A program made the translations under genes and the position numbers. From the NCBI RefSeq assembly GCF_004359215.1, contig NW_027152114.1, forward strand, positions 1 to 64,000: DNA of 64,000 bases, read 5' to 3'. This DNA is from Bremia lactucae (Eukaryota > Oomycota > Peronosporomycetes > Peronosporales > Peronosporaceae). Positions 54,220 through 64,000 of this stretch are shown here, one piece after another. The notes below the pieces were generated by a model, which saw only the letters and a list, made by a program, of their open reading frames with translations, ran no database searches and had not been told where the DNA came from. Position 1 is the first letter of the stretch; every line of letters begins with the position of its first letter.

Positions 54220-55660
54220 TAGCAAAGAATCGACCGTAGATGACCCAACTGTGATAGCGCAATCACATTTAGAAGATGTTGAGGGAAAAAGTTCCCACGT
54301 ACTTGAGATGAAACTCCCTAAATAGTGAATATTGAAGTGACTAGACTTTAGTATCCCGAGGGATTGATCCCTCGGCAGCGTGTGGATTAATCCCAGAAAG
54401 AAACCGAGACATTGAATGTATTGGGCAATGACGGACCAAGAGTAGGCGCTTATACTCTTAATCAGTACGCGCGCCTTCCGAAATTAACTTCGGAGATAAC
54501 TCAATTACCAACCCTAGAACCTAAGCGGTTGCTGAGAGATCTACGAAGTGGTAAGATCAAGCAGATCTGCGTACTCGTCAATGAGGACAAATACGTAACT
54601 GATATTCGGTCAGCGGTATTTTTGCAGAGAACGAATGGGCTCTCATCAATTCGTCGATGGGCGAAAGTGTCCTCGATGTGAAGACTCGGATTGAGAGATA
54701 TTCTACTCAATCCTGCGAGTCACTTAAGACAAATCCTTTTTACAAGGACTTGATTGAATTCATGAATTTTTTCCCTGAAGCAGTTCCATGCGAGTTGCCT
54801 AAGGATAAAGGCACTCGACATGACATCAAGCTCAAACCGGGCTCGAAGTACTGTGTCATGAAGCAGTGGCCACTGCCTCGTGAACAAATACTTGTGATCG
54901 ATATATTCCTTAAGATCGATTAAAAGCGGGCCATGAAAGGGAGACAACCTCCACACATAACCCCCCCGTTCTTCTGTGTGCGGAGGCCACAGGAGGGTGG
55001 CGGATACTGCACGTATTCAACAAACTGAATGCTGCAACGGTACCGGCCCAAACGCCGATATATAGAAATACGTAATCATATATGGTATGTCTAAGAGTAC
55101 GATCTTTTTGTCTATGGACCTGATGGATGGGTTCTATCAAATCCTTATGCGTGAACGGGACGCCCCGTACACAGCAGTGAGCACTCCCAGTCGGATGCTC
55201 TGGGAAAGGCTCGTGATGTCTCAGGAGCTTAGTAACGCCCCTGCAACATTAATGTGCGTAACGAATCTGTTAAGACCGGAGCGAGAATTCGCACCGAGTT
55301 ATTTTGACAATGTATTCGACCATAGCCGGGCTATGGACGGGAAGACGGACGTGAAAGTTCATAAAAATCACGTTCGTCAAGCTCTTACACTTATGCGAAA
55401 TCATAAGTTGTATGCAAATCTCAAGAAGTGTATATTCGCTGCAAGCGAAATACAACTTTTTGGGTGCATCGTCGGCAACCACGGCGTGCGCCTTGATCCC
55501 GAAAAGATCAAGGCAATCACCGACTGGCCAGTTCCAGTCGATGCCAAGGGACTTAGAAAGTTCCTTGGATTAGCGGCGTACTTGCACAAGTACTCCCGAA
55601 ATTATGCAGAGATGACAGTTTTTTTCTCTCTTCTCTTGAAAAAGACGAAGAATAGTTATT
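54220..55660 (+). pseudogene. G2 pol spacer and RT, copy 3
   Basis: It includes PKLTSEITQLPTLEPKRLLR, PKDKGTRHDIKLKPGSKYCV, IFLSMDLMDGFYQILMRERD and SYFDNVFDHSRAMDGKTDVK, where the second Asp of the FDD box is Asn, so RT is dead. It then reads VRLDPEKIKAITDWPVPVDA and YLHKYSRNYAEMTVF. A frameshift near 54930 and another after 55620 interrupt it. Confidence 0.8.
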
Positions 55661-56240
55661 GAGCGCTGATTGTCAGCGTTCGTTTGAAGTCATCAAGCAA
55701 AGCTTGATGCAATCGCCCATCGTGGCGATTGCAGATCAAGACAGACCATTCCATGTGGTCTGTGACGCCAGCGATTTCGCTATCGGCTGCGCGTTAATGC
55801 AATACGATACAGACGGCGCGGAGCGCGTCGTCTGTTACCAATCGCGCCCGCTGCAACCAGCTGAGCGCAATTACTCAGTGCATGATAAGGAACTTCTTGC
55901 GATGAAATATGCATTGGCTAAATTTAGGGTCTATCTCTTAGGAGATCGACCGCTCATCGTATATGCGGACCATGCGTCATTACGCACGGCCGTACAATCC
56001 CACACCTCTCGCAAAGATGGCGAGGTGTCTATCCTTCATCGCGGAGTATAATTTCTCCGTCGAATATAAATCAGGACGACTTAATGTCGTTTTTGATGCG
56101 TTATCACGCCGACCCAATTCGAGTCAGCAGTGCACTCCAACAGTGAAGATAATTCCACTGTTGCGATACTCACTACGAGTGTCTTAGTTGATGACGCAAA
56201 GAAAGCCTACAAAGAAGATAAGGACCTTCTATATTTTATG
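55659..56240 (+). pseudogene. G2 RNase H, copy 3
   Basis: ADQDRPFHVVCDASDFAIGC, then ALMQYDTDGAERVVCYQSRP, QPAERNYSVHDKELLAMKYA (catalytic Glu region), VYADHASLRTA and, after a shift, SIAEYNFSVEYKSGRLNVVF with DALSRRPNS. It is the only near-complete G2 RNase H here. It shows the residues missing from copies 1 and 2. Confidence 0.8.
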
Positions 56241-56249
56241 GACCAATAA

Positions 56250-57708
56250 ATGAATCCATCCGATAAATCTTTTAAAGATTTACCGGCTTTATATCGATCG
56301 TCATCCGATCGATACACAACACGCAACGGCTTATTGTATTACACAGCCGTTGCCGGCGACACTCCACGTGTCGTCGTCCCAACTCACAATGATTTGCGCT
56401 TGCGCATCATGTATGAGTGTCACGATGCACCAACAAGTGGGCATCATGGACGTGAGAAAACTTATCTCACTGTAAGTCGCGACTTTTACTGGCCCCGCCA
56501 GTATCAGTTCGTGCGCAAGTACATTCGTGCTTGCGAGGTATGTCAACGGGCGAAGCCTAGCCCTTCATCCCGTGCACCTCTCGAACCTATACCGCTTCCG
56601 GCAGAACGTTGGCAGTCCGTATCTATGGACTTCGTCTTCGGCTTTCCCAAAGCAGATCACAAAAATATATGGAATCCTTGGTTTTGTAGACAAATTCAGC
56701 AAGATGGTACATCTTGTTGCAGTACTAGAGTCAATCACGGCTCCGGACTGTGCCGTGTTTTTATCGACACGGTATTCAGACTCAACGGTTTATCCCGTGC
56801 GCTGGTCTCAGAAAGAGATCCACGATTCACGGCGGAGTTCTGGCCAACCAAGTTTCGATCTCTCGGAACACGGCTGATTATGTCAACTCCTCTCATCCAG
56901 AGACAGGTGGTCAGACGGAACGCGTCAATCGCGCCCTCGAAGAGATACTTCGAGGTTACGTCCAATCGTATTCGAATTGGAGCGAGTTTATACCGATGGT
57001 CGAATTCGCCATCATCATTTTGGTGCATGCGTCTACAACGCATACACGTTCTTCGTGAATGGCTTACACCATCCACGCATACCCATTAAATTAAAGGAAT
57101 CTTCTAGTTTAAAAGGGGAGGGGTGGACTCGCACGAGCAAAACCACTTCTGGCTCATGCTCATCACGCGTCGAAGTTATCAACGACGCGAGTGATGTCGA
57201 TGTCGAAGAAATTGACATCGAAGATGAGAATGAGCTCATGGCAGTACGCACAAAGCGTACTGAAAAAGACAGAACAAATAAGTCAGCAGAAGAATTTCTG
57301 CTAACTCGAGAATCAATAATCCGTTTCGTTCAGGATTCCATTGCTAACGCAGTAGACCGACAGAAACGGAATGCAGACAAATATGGGAGAGCAAATGTTC
57401 ATTCATTTAAAATTAATGATTTAGTGCTACTCTCTACGGTAAACCTACCTAAGCGTTAAGACAATAATGTGGGTAGTTGTAAACTGCTACCCAAGTTCAT
57501 TGGGCTATTCCGTGTACTGCATCGCAGAGGCAATGCGTATCCAATAGAATTTTCACGAAGGATGCGAACACATTTTACATTTAACGTTGATCGACTCCGC
57601 CCGTACCATCAGTACGCGGTTTCTTCCGAGGACAGATCTGATGACCCCTTTCAAGAATCCCCAAAAGATCCTTGTGGTCACGAACCAGACTCTCATGTTG
57701 AGTCTTGA
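56250..57708 (+). pseudogene. G2 integrase and C-terminal domain, copy 3
   Basis: Almost identical to 48640-47236 in the opposite orientation: CEVCQRAKPSPSSRAPLEPI, the same shift after [22 protein letters not shown] and the [12 protein letters not shown] box. The C-terminal part reads NVHSFKINDLVLLSTVNLPK, KFIGLFRVLHRRGNAYPIEF, RTHFTFNVDRLRPYHQYA. A stop at 57457 splits it. The chromodomain is further on at about 57968-58170. Confidence 0.85.
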
Positions 57709-58850
57709 GGTTCCCGTGCGGAATCCGAAGTTTCAAGAAATCGCGACGAGCTAGCGTGATACTTCCGTTCGTACTCCAACATTGAGAACGCACTTTTCAA
57801 ACGCTCTTCCAACCGTTCGAAACGGTGAGTCTGCACTCTGTTCAACGAGTGATGCTTACCGCGCATGTGATCAAGACCCTCCTCCAATACATGGAGGTAG
57901 TGGTCGAGTTTGTCGATCTTTGACTCTAGATCCGACAAACAGGTCGGATCTAATATTCCCCTTCCACCACAAGCGTTGGAGGATTCCCACGGTGGCCAAC
58001 GTTTCCTTGTGAAATGCATCGTAAACACCGTGATGTGAAGGAGGCGAACGAGTTATCTTGTTCGCTGGCGCGGTTATCCACCTTCGCATGACAGCTGGGA
58101 GTCTCGTTCCCAGCTAGTTGTTGACGTTGAGGGCTTCGTCCGTCTGTATGACGAGACCTATCCGATAAATAAAAAGGTTCATCGAAAAACACGCGCCCCA
58201 GGCGCCTGTAAATCGATTGCAAAACGTCAATCGCATCGCGCATCTCGATAGAGATGCGAACACTTCCCAAGGGCGAAGAAATGGAAAACATTCCCTTTCA
58301 CCCGTTTCGTGTTGTCGACACAACATGGACTGGGATCACCCCACGTGAGGCATGGAAGTTCTGCCTCACGAGACAACCGATGCATATAAATCTTGCACCG
58401 GTGAAGCTCGTCTATCAAACTTTACGCGAATCGCGTGAAGTCTTTGAAGCCAGGCTTCGCGTCCAATGTCTCTTGACACTTCGAACAAACGCGTTCCAGG
58501 CTTGCATCAACGAGCTTTATCTCGCTTGTTGTTGTCACTATACCATCGATGCTTAGGAAAAGAATCGAGATAAAAATCTTCTTCAGCGCGAAGAACCTTC
58601 GCGCTGGGATAAAAGCCATGTGAGTAGTCTCTCCAGACAAGCTGATGACTAGCCGTTCGGGTAAAAGCCACGGCTTCTTCTCAGGTGCAAGACGAGATAT
58701 TTTATTGTTTGTATCCCCAGAGTGGTCTCGCTGAAGCAGAGGGACCACAATACGTTTAATACGATGGCTTACGCCATCGTCGGAAACAAACATGCTATAG
58801 CGAATGCTAATAGCATGTCTACCGGATTGAGCCTCCTCATTTGAAGGCTC
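57581..58850 (-). pseudogene. Convergent antisense gene (aORF) of G2 copy 3
   Basis: It starts upstream of 58793 (start not fixed). One open run of 123 codons (58793-58422) is followed by IDELHRCKIYMHRLSREAEL, then RISIEMRDAIDVLQSIYRRL (58291-57950), and the coiled coil SKIDKLDHYLHVLEEGLDHM, HRFERLEERLKSAFSMLEYE and NLKTQHESLVRDHKDLLGIL. It ends with a TAA at 57581-57583 opposite the integrase FNV codons. Several frame changes occur. The + strand opposite encodes the pol chromodomain, SYLVRWRGYPPSHDSWE, at about 58045-58095. Confidence 0.65.
57968..58200 (+). pseudogene. G2 chromodomain, copy 3
   Basis: QALEDSHGGQRFLV, a frame break, then TSYLVRWRGYPPSHDSWESR and VVDVEGFVRLYDET form a chromodomain with its Tyr/Trp cage residues. 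It lies at the end of pol and reads antisense to the aORF. It is damaged by a stop near 58033. Confidence 0.65.
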
Positions 58851-58949
58851 CTAGTGAGCCGCCTGACGACATTCAGGCGACTGTTTCACTCTCCTTGAGT
58901 CGGTCATCTCGTCCAACTCGCATTCATTGTTGACCTCCAAAGAGGGGTC

Positions 58950-59129
58950 GCATTCGCATGGTGACTCGACGCGCTCCGCGCCGTCTGTATCGCTGGCGTC
59001 ACAGACCACATGAAATGTTTCGTCTTAATCTGGAATCGCCAAGATGGGCGATTGCATCAAGCTTTGCTTGATACCTTCAAACGAACGCTGACAATCAGCG
59101 TTCCATAAGCATTTCTCGTCTTTTTTCAA
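58950..59129 (-). pseudogene. G2 RNase H start, mirrored fragment
   Basis: The minus strand reads WNADCQRSFEGIKQSLMQSP and FHVVCDASDTDGAERV, then enters the aORF region, exactly as at 45700-45850. The chimeric joint is therefore duplicated. It ends in the assembly gap. Confidence 0.75.
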
Positions 59130-59229
59130 NNNNNNNNNNNNNNNNNNNNNNNNNNNNNNNNNNNNNNNNNNNNNNNNNNNNNNNNNNNNNNNNNNNNNNN
59201 NNNNNNNNNNNNNNNNNNNNNNNNNNNNN
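59130..59229. other. Assembly gap (100 N)
   Basis: Exactly 100 N, the usual placeholder for a gap of unknown size. The real distance between the flanks is not known. Confidence 0.99.
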
Positions 59230-59512
59230 GCTCACTTAGCGGCTGTGCCGGATACCATTGATGGTAAAGTTACAGCAAGGCTGTTTATCGATCTCGTGTT
59301 TCGACAACACGGTTATCCATTGGAAATTGTCTGATCGGGATCCCCGTTTCACAGGGAAATTCTGAAAACCAATAATCGAGTGCTTGGCACGAAATTGACA
59401 TGTCCACCGCGGACCATCCGCAGACCGATAGTCAAATTGAACGTGTCAATTGCGTCATTAATGACGTAATACGCAGTGTGTATGCTCAGACACTTAAGGG
59501 CTGGGGATCAAA
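59230..59512 (+). pseudogene. G1 copy C: integrase core fragment
   Basis: AHLAAVPDTIDGKVTARLFI, DLVFRQHGYPLEIV and, with shifts, DRDPRFTGKF, STADHPQTDSQIERVN and VYAQTLKGW match the G1 integrase of copy B. It is on the opposite strand to the rest of copy C and meets it head-on at about 59512. Confidence 0.75.
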
Positions 59513-61320
59513 GTCATCCTGGGCGTAAGCCGAACGGATTAATTCAGTAATAGGCGACATTAAAGTCGTTAAATGAGAGAGCTCATAATCCGGCCTACGC
59601 GATAAAGCACCAGCCAAAGCTTTCTGCTTGCCAGGCTTATACTTCACCTCGAAGTTGTATTCGGCGAGAAAGGAGAGCCATCGGGCCATTCTCTGTGAGA
59701 TATGGGGCGACTTAGACGCAGTGCGTAATGACGCGTGATCTGTATATATCACAAACGGCTTAGAGCCTACCAGATGAACTCTGAATTTGACAAGAACATA
59801 CTTCATTGCAAGTAACTCTTTGTCTTGAACTGGGCAGTTCTTTTCTGCAGCTTTAAGCTGTCTAGACTCGAACGGAATTACACGTTCACGTCCATCATTA
59901 TCTATTTGTAACAGAGCACTGCCAATGGCAACATCCGATGCGTAACAGATGACACTGAGAGGCCAATTTGGATTTGGCAGTGTCAGGATCGGGGCATGTA
60001 TAAGTCTATCCTTAACTGCTTAAAAAGCATCATGTTCTGTGCTAGTCCAGCACCATTCTGTACTTTTAATGAGATAAGATAATAGCCATATCAGCGTATT
60101 TTTTCGCTTAATCTGTATAAATAATTGTCGAGACCCAACCACATACGCAAATCCTTCTGATTATTAGATTTACCTTAGCGGGATCCGTTCTAAACCTCGC
60201 TTCCCAATGAAGCACCCTAAGAAGGGATTTTTTTCTGCACCAAAAATGCATTTAGATGCATTAGCATACAATTTATTCATGCGCGTACTCTCGAGCACTG
60301 CTCGCAAATGGTCTATATGGGTTTTCACATCCGATAGATCCTGCTCCGCACGACTATGGACAAAAGTGTCATCAAAATAAGTATGTGCATAACCTCGATG
60401 AGGGCCGAACAGTTGCGTCATTAGACTATTAAATGTTGTAGGGGCATTGGAAAGCCCTTATGGCATAACCAGCCATTCCCATAGCATATTGCTTGGGGTG
60501 CTAACCGCTCTAAGCGGAATATCGCAAGCTCGCAGGAGCAATTTGTAATAATTATCGACTAAGTAAAGCGCACTGTACATCGTACATATCCCACCATACT
60601 GTTCTGGAGAACATCCTTTCGAGGTATGGGGATTTTTGCTGGTATGGTGGCAGCATTAAACTGATTGTAAGCATGTACAACGCGCCATTTACCATTCGGC
60701 TTTTTGACACAAAATGTCGGTGTCGAATGGAGGACATGCTCTCTCGTACCATTCCAATCTCGTGCTTAGCACGGAAGAATTCGTCAATGACTTATACACT
60801 GTTCCTTTGGTAAAGGCCACTTTCGTGTGCTACAGTATTTGGTTCCAGGAACCAAGTCAATTTCATGACGGATACCTCTATCCAGGGGTAAAACAGATTG
60901 TGGATTAGTACATACACATCTTGGAATTCCTTAATCAAGGAGTAAAATGGATCTTTATGATCTTTACGGATCGATGACCCACTCCACACATTAAGTGCAG
61001 CTTTTGTGTCATCCAGGACAGCTTCGTCCGGAAGTGACGATGAGATTAACTCAATCGTTGGTCGAAATGACCACCATTCACCAGCCTTTAAGGCTCAGCC
61101 GCTCTCATCAATAGACATATCGTCTAGCTTTAAAAGAGCATGTAACGAAGAGATTGCCGCAAGGCTAATTTCTGACTCGATGTTACCGGTTACACCATTT
61201 ACAAGCGTATGCAATTGCTCGCTCGTATCGCTTTGCGAGGGTTTAGACGCATCGCGTCTCCCCTGCCTCGGAGTAGAGACAATTCGCCTCTTAGAGGCCG
61301 GGACATTCACGTCCCCAAAT
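59513..61320 (-). pseudogene. G1 copy C: pre-RT region, RT and RNase H
   Basis: The minus strand reads GDVNVPASKRRIVSTPRQGR and NIESEISLAAISSLHALLKL, then the RT. The RT includes RESMSSIRHRHFVSKSRMVN, and its catalytic HTYFDDTFVHSRAEQDL at about 60370 keeps the FDD box, unlike copy B. RNase H reads IYTDHASLRTASKSPHISQR and AEYNFEVKYKPGKQKALAGA, to ALSRRPDYE at about 59590. Frameshifts are common, and an LTR of family G2 cuts its 5' side at 61321. Confidence 0.85.
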
Positions 61321-61764
61321 TGTAACGGCTTGTACTGCTTCAGTACAAGTCCACTTCGCACTGCTTCAGTTGCGAGTGGTGCCCTACGTTATTTCACGTA
61401 CACTGTACGTGCAGAGGAGACTTCTCTTAAGGCAATTAGCTTAAGAGGGCAAAATGAAAACTGTATTAAATATAATTAAGTGTCTCTTGTTCTATCATTG
61501 TAAATGCTAACTTAATTACAATCTAATACTAAACATGTAAATGAATTCTGATCTCTATCTTATCTGTAACTCTCTCTTTTGTTTATCTCTACAGCTGAGT
61601 AGTCTGCGGAATAAATAGATATAATGGTCTATACCTATTTATGAATAAGAATTCCAAACATTACTATACAAAGTAATATCCTTCAAATATTATCTACCTT
61701 TTAGATAACATATTAATTAACAGCCTTTAACCGTTAATTTTATTAAACGATACACCCCGTCACA
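61321..61764 (-). repeat. G2 LTR in reverse orientation (between G1 and G2 sequences)
   Basis: TGTAACGGCTTGTACTGCTTC to CACCCCGTCACA, 444 bp, matching 63321-63772. The left flank is G1 pol; the right flank is a G2 integrase C-terminus. No target duplication is seen. Confidence 0.8.
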
Positions 61765-62641
61765 GCTACTCTTTACGGTAATCCGACCAAAGCGTTTAGT
61801 CACTAATGTGGGTAGCAGTAGACTAAATACCCAAGTTCATTGATACTTTCCGTGTACTGCATTGCAGAGGCAATGCGTACACAATAAAATTGCCACGTAG
61901 GTTGCGAACGCATCCTACATTTTACGTCGGTCGGCTCCGCCCGTACCATCAGTAAGCGGCTTCTTTCGAGGACGGATCTGACCACCCTTTTCAAGAATCC
62001 CTAAAAGATTTTTGTGGTCACGAACTAGATTCTCATGCTGAATCTGGAGATTCTCAAGTCGGGTCCGAAGATCCTCGAAACCGCGATGAGTTGGCGACAG
62101 CTCATCACGAAGAGCTGGCGACATCTCATCACGAAGAGCGTGATAATTCCGTTCGTACTCCAACATGGAGTACGCACTCTTCGAACGGTCATCCAACCGC
62201 TCGATATGTTGAGCCCGAACCGTCTGCTCAAACGAGTGACGCTTCCGCGCTCGTGGTCAAGTTCCTCCTCCAAATCATGGAGAAAATGATTGATTTTGTC
62301 GATCCTCGACATTATATCCGACACCTGGTTTGGATCTGCTTTTTTCTATTCCGCCACAACCATTGGTGGATTCCCACGGTGATCAACGTTTCCTTGTGGA
62401 ACGTATCCAGAACCACCGTGGTGTGAAGGGGCAGCGAACGAGTTATCTTGTTCGCTGGCGTGGTTATCCATCTTTACCTGACAGCTGGGAGCCTCGTTCC
62501 CAGCTGATTGCTGACGTTGAGGGCCTCGTCCGTCAGTATGACGAGACCCACCCGATGGTTCAAAAGGCCCATCGGAAAACACGCGCCCTTGGCGCTTGTA
62601 AATCGATTGCAAAACGTCAATCGCGTCACGCATCTCAATAG
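61765..62641 (+). pseudogene. G2 pol 3' end, copy 5: integrase C-terminus and chromodomain
   Basis: RLVTNVGSS, TFRVLHCRGNAYTIKLPRRL and RTHPTFYVGRLRPYHQ give the end of integrase. An unstructured linker (GDSQVGSEDPRNRDELATAH) follows. The chromodomain at 62390-62560 is intact in sequence: QRFLVERIQNHRGVKGQRTS, YLVRWRGYPSLPDSWEP and VEGLVRQYDETHP. Chromodomains of this kind target integration to modified histones in the family. The whole linker and chromodomain lie opposite the aORF of the same element. Confidence 0.8.
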
Positions 62642-62880
62642 AGATGCGAGCCCTTCCCCAGGGCGAAGAAAGGGAATAGACATCCCCTTTTACCCTCTTC
62701 GAGTTGTCTACACAACACGGACAGGGATCACCCCACGTGAGGCATGGAAGCCCAGCCTCACGTGACAACCGATGCAATTTATACTTTGCACCGGTTGGAG
62801 TTCTTTTCTCAAATTTAACGCGATTCGCGTTAAGTTTTTGAAGCCAAGCTTCGCGTCCAATGTCTTTGACATTGCGAATG
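61915..62880 (-). pseudogene. Convergent antisense gene (aORF) of G2 copy 5
   Basis: Minus-strand reading: MHRLSREAGLPCLTWGDPCP, RISIEMRDAIDVLQSIYKRQ and HASEQDNSFAAPSHHGGSGY (62777-62346), then DIMSRIDKINHFLHDLEEEL, ERLDDRSKSAYSMLEYERNY and LENLQIQHENLVRDHKNLLG (61915-62324). It ends at TAG 61915-61917 opposite the integrase HPTFYV codons. Changes against copy 3 are mostly conservative (KIDKLDHYLHVLEEGLDH versus RIDKINHFLHDLEEELDH). The N-terminus beyond 62780 is too decayed to read. Confidence 0.65.
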
Positions 62881-63156
62881 AACGCACTCCAAGCTCATTT
62901 AATTTGCGTTATAACTACAATTTTTAGAGCAATGCTCGATATTTCTTACTAAATTGATATGTCGATATTGCAATGGAGCACTTTTCGCTTGGACTGATAA
63001 CAATACTAGCCAACATTCACTGATTACAGTGAAAGTGAGGTGCCTCGATTACTTCACGTACACTGACGTGGAGAAGAAGGTTACACGTAGCTTAATAGTA
63101 CTAGCTACTAGAGATCGATATTAAGGCTTGGATATAGAGAAAAATAAACTGTACTT
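62881..63156. repeat. LTR-like remnant
   Basis: No ORF is present. From 63010 it contains CACTGATTACAGTG, ACTTCACGTACACTGACGTG and ATAGAGAAAAATAAACTG, shared in part with 3526-3690. It is probably a diverged LTR end. Confidence 0.4.
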
Positions 63157-63320
63157 GTGTCCTTGTCGAATGTCGGATCGGACACTAACTCTGATACAGA
63201 GCCAATAAATGTAGGGAAACTTGGGAACGTGAATGTCCCGGCTTCTAAGAGGCGCATTGTCTCGACTCCGAGACACCAGAAACGCGAAGTGTCTATAATG
63301 TCACACAGTGATACGAGCGA
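63157..63320 (+). pseudogene. G1 pre-RT fragment
   Basis: NVNVPASKRRIVSTPRHQKR and SHSDTSDVA match the G1 pre-RT region of copies B and C. A reversed G2 LTR cuts it at 63321. Confidence 0.65.
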
Positions 63321-63772
63321 TGTAGCGGGGCACTATGACTTGTACTGTTTCAGTACAAGACCACTTCGCACTGCTTCAGTTGCGAGTGGTGCCCTACGTT
63401 AATTGACGTACACTGTACGTGCAGAGGAAGACTTCTCTTAAGGCAATTAGCTTAAGAGGGTAAAAATGAAAACTGTATTAAATATAATTAAGTGTCTCTT
63501 GTTCTATCTTTGTAAATGCTAACTTAATTATAATCTAATACTAAACATGTAAATGAATTCTTATCTCTATCTTATCTGTAACTCTTTTTGATTACTCCTA
63601 CAGCTGATTAGTCTGCGGAATAAATAGGTATAATGGTCTATATTTATTTATGGATAAGAATCTGAATATTACTATATGAAGTAATATCCTCCAAATATTA
63701 TCTACCTTTTCGATAATATATCAAACAACAACCTTTAAGTGTTAATTTCATGTAACGATACACCCCGTTACA
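63321..63772 (-). repeat. G2 LTR (3' LTR of a minus-strand element)
   Basis: TGTAGCGGGGCACTATGAC to CACCCCGTTACA, 452 bp, matching 61321-61764. On the minus strand it is preceded by a polypurine tract, which makes it the 3' LTR of an element lying to the right. Confidence 0.8.
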
Positions 63773-63790
63773 GCACCCCCTCCTCCCTTA
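63773..63790 (-). promoter_or_regulatory. Polypurine tract
   Basis: On the minus strand GGGAGGAGGGGGTGC runs straight into the TGTAACGGGG LTR start. This fixes the orientation of the element that extends past the window edge. Confidence 0.7.
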
Positions 63791-63895
63791 AACGACAATC
63801 ACTCTAAAATGTCATTGGATGGAGTGGTCGCTATGTGACTACTTAATTTTTAAAACGATGTTGATTGGTCAGATCCATCATTTTAAATTCCATCG

Positions 63896-64000
63896 CATGA
63901 AGAATCAACTCATGCGGGGTGACGATAGTGCTGCGCCTTCGGCTGCGGTTCGTGCAGCCGCGGGTGACGCATTGCTATCTCTTGTGGCAGACGGAACGTC
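63896..64000 (+). CDS. Probable start of another aORF (partial)
   Basis: ATG at 63896 opens MKNQLMRGDDSAAPSAAVRA and stays open to the window end. It lies 124 bp inside the element from the LTR and points toward where pol should be, the place the aORF occupies in the G1 and G3 elements. The composition (Ala-rich, acidic) recalls the G3 protein. Only 35 codons are visible, so this is a prediction from position. Confidence 0.4.

Noticed and set aside
1..64000. RXLR or Crinkler effector genes, CRISPR arrays, rRNA genes
   Set aside because: I looked for signal peptide plus RXLR/LFLAK patterns, regular spacer arrays and 5S or large rRNA motifs, and saw none that held up.

Overview
The window looks like a transposon-dense, gene-poor piece of an oomycete genome, most likely a Phytophthora or downy-mildew relative. 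That assignment is inference from the style of the Ty3/gypsy polyproteins (chromodomain-bearing pol), the copia, LINE and FAR1/MULE-type transposases, and a eukaryotic U6/tRNA cluster. No complete host protein-coding gene is recognised. The coding signal is almost all from decayed mobile elements, and two runs of N (46526-47098 and 59130-59229) mark assembly gaps.

Layout. 1-2381: 3' end of a gypsy element (family G1) with its LTR. 2382-5640: Pol III territory, holding tRNA-like genes in a repeat block, a U6 snRNA, tRNA-Ser(GCT) and a 144-bp-arm palindrome. 5984-10545: LINE on +. 11100-12220: two unrecognised broken ORFs. 12258-13110: second copy of the tRNA block. 13521-17632: LINE on -. 17637-18071: third tRNA block. 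18250-19213: LINE C-terminus on +. 20268-25640: second G1 element on -. 26145-27040: G1 5' LTR, primer-binding site and start of gag. 28357-37830: nest of copia fragments, including one with an inverted internal segment and one intact integrase ORF. 38030-42058: third gypsy family (G3). 42091-64000: repeated, mutually inverted copies of a second gypsy family (G2), with a MULE transposase (52166-53740) and a G1 fragment (59230-61320) embedded.

The most interesting signal is a convergent antisense gene (called aORF here) at the 3' end of gypsy elements from all three families. It starts next to the 3' LTR, reads toward pol, and in G1 and G2 overlaps the pol segment that encodes the chromodomain and the linker to the integrase. 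In every copy where the end can be seen it stops within about a dozen codons of the integrase HPxFYVG motif, in the same relative codon phase. In G1 copy A the frame runs 406 codons without a frameshift (three nonsense codons). In G3 it is fully open (308 residues). The C-terminal part looks like a coiled coil in G1 and G2. This is a candidate conserved accessory gene overlapping pol on the opposite strand.

Other points of note are a large inverted duplication (about 45.7-48.6 kb against 56.2-59.13 kb) that carries shared disabling mutations, a tRNA-like Pol III module inside a copia LTR, and dispersed tRNA-Thr(CGT) gene copies.
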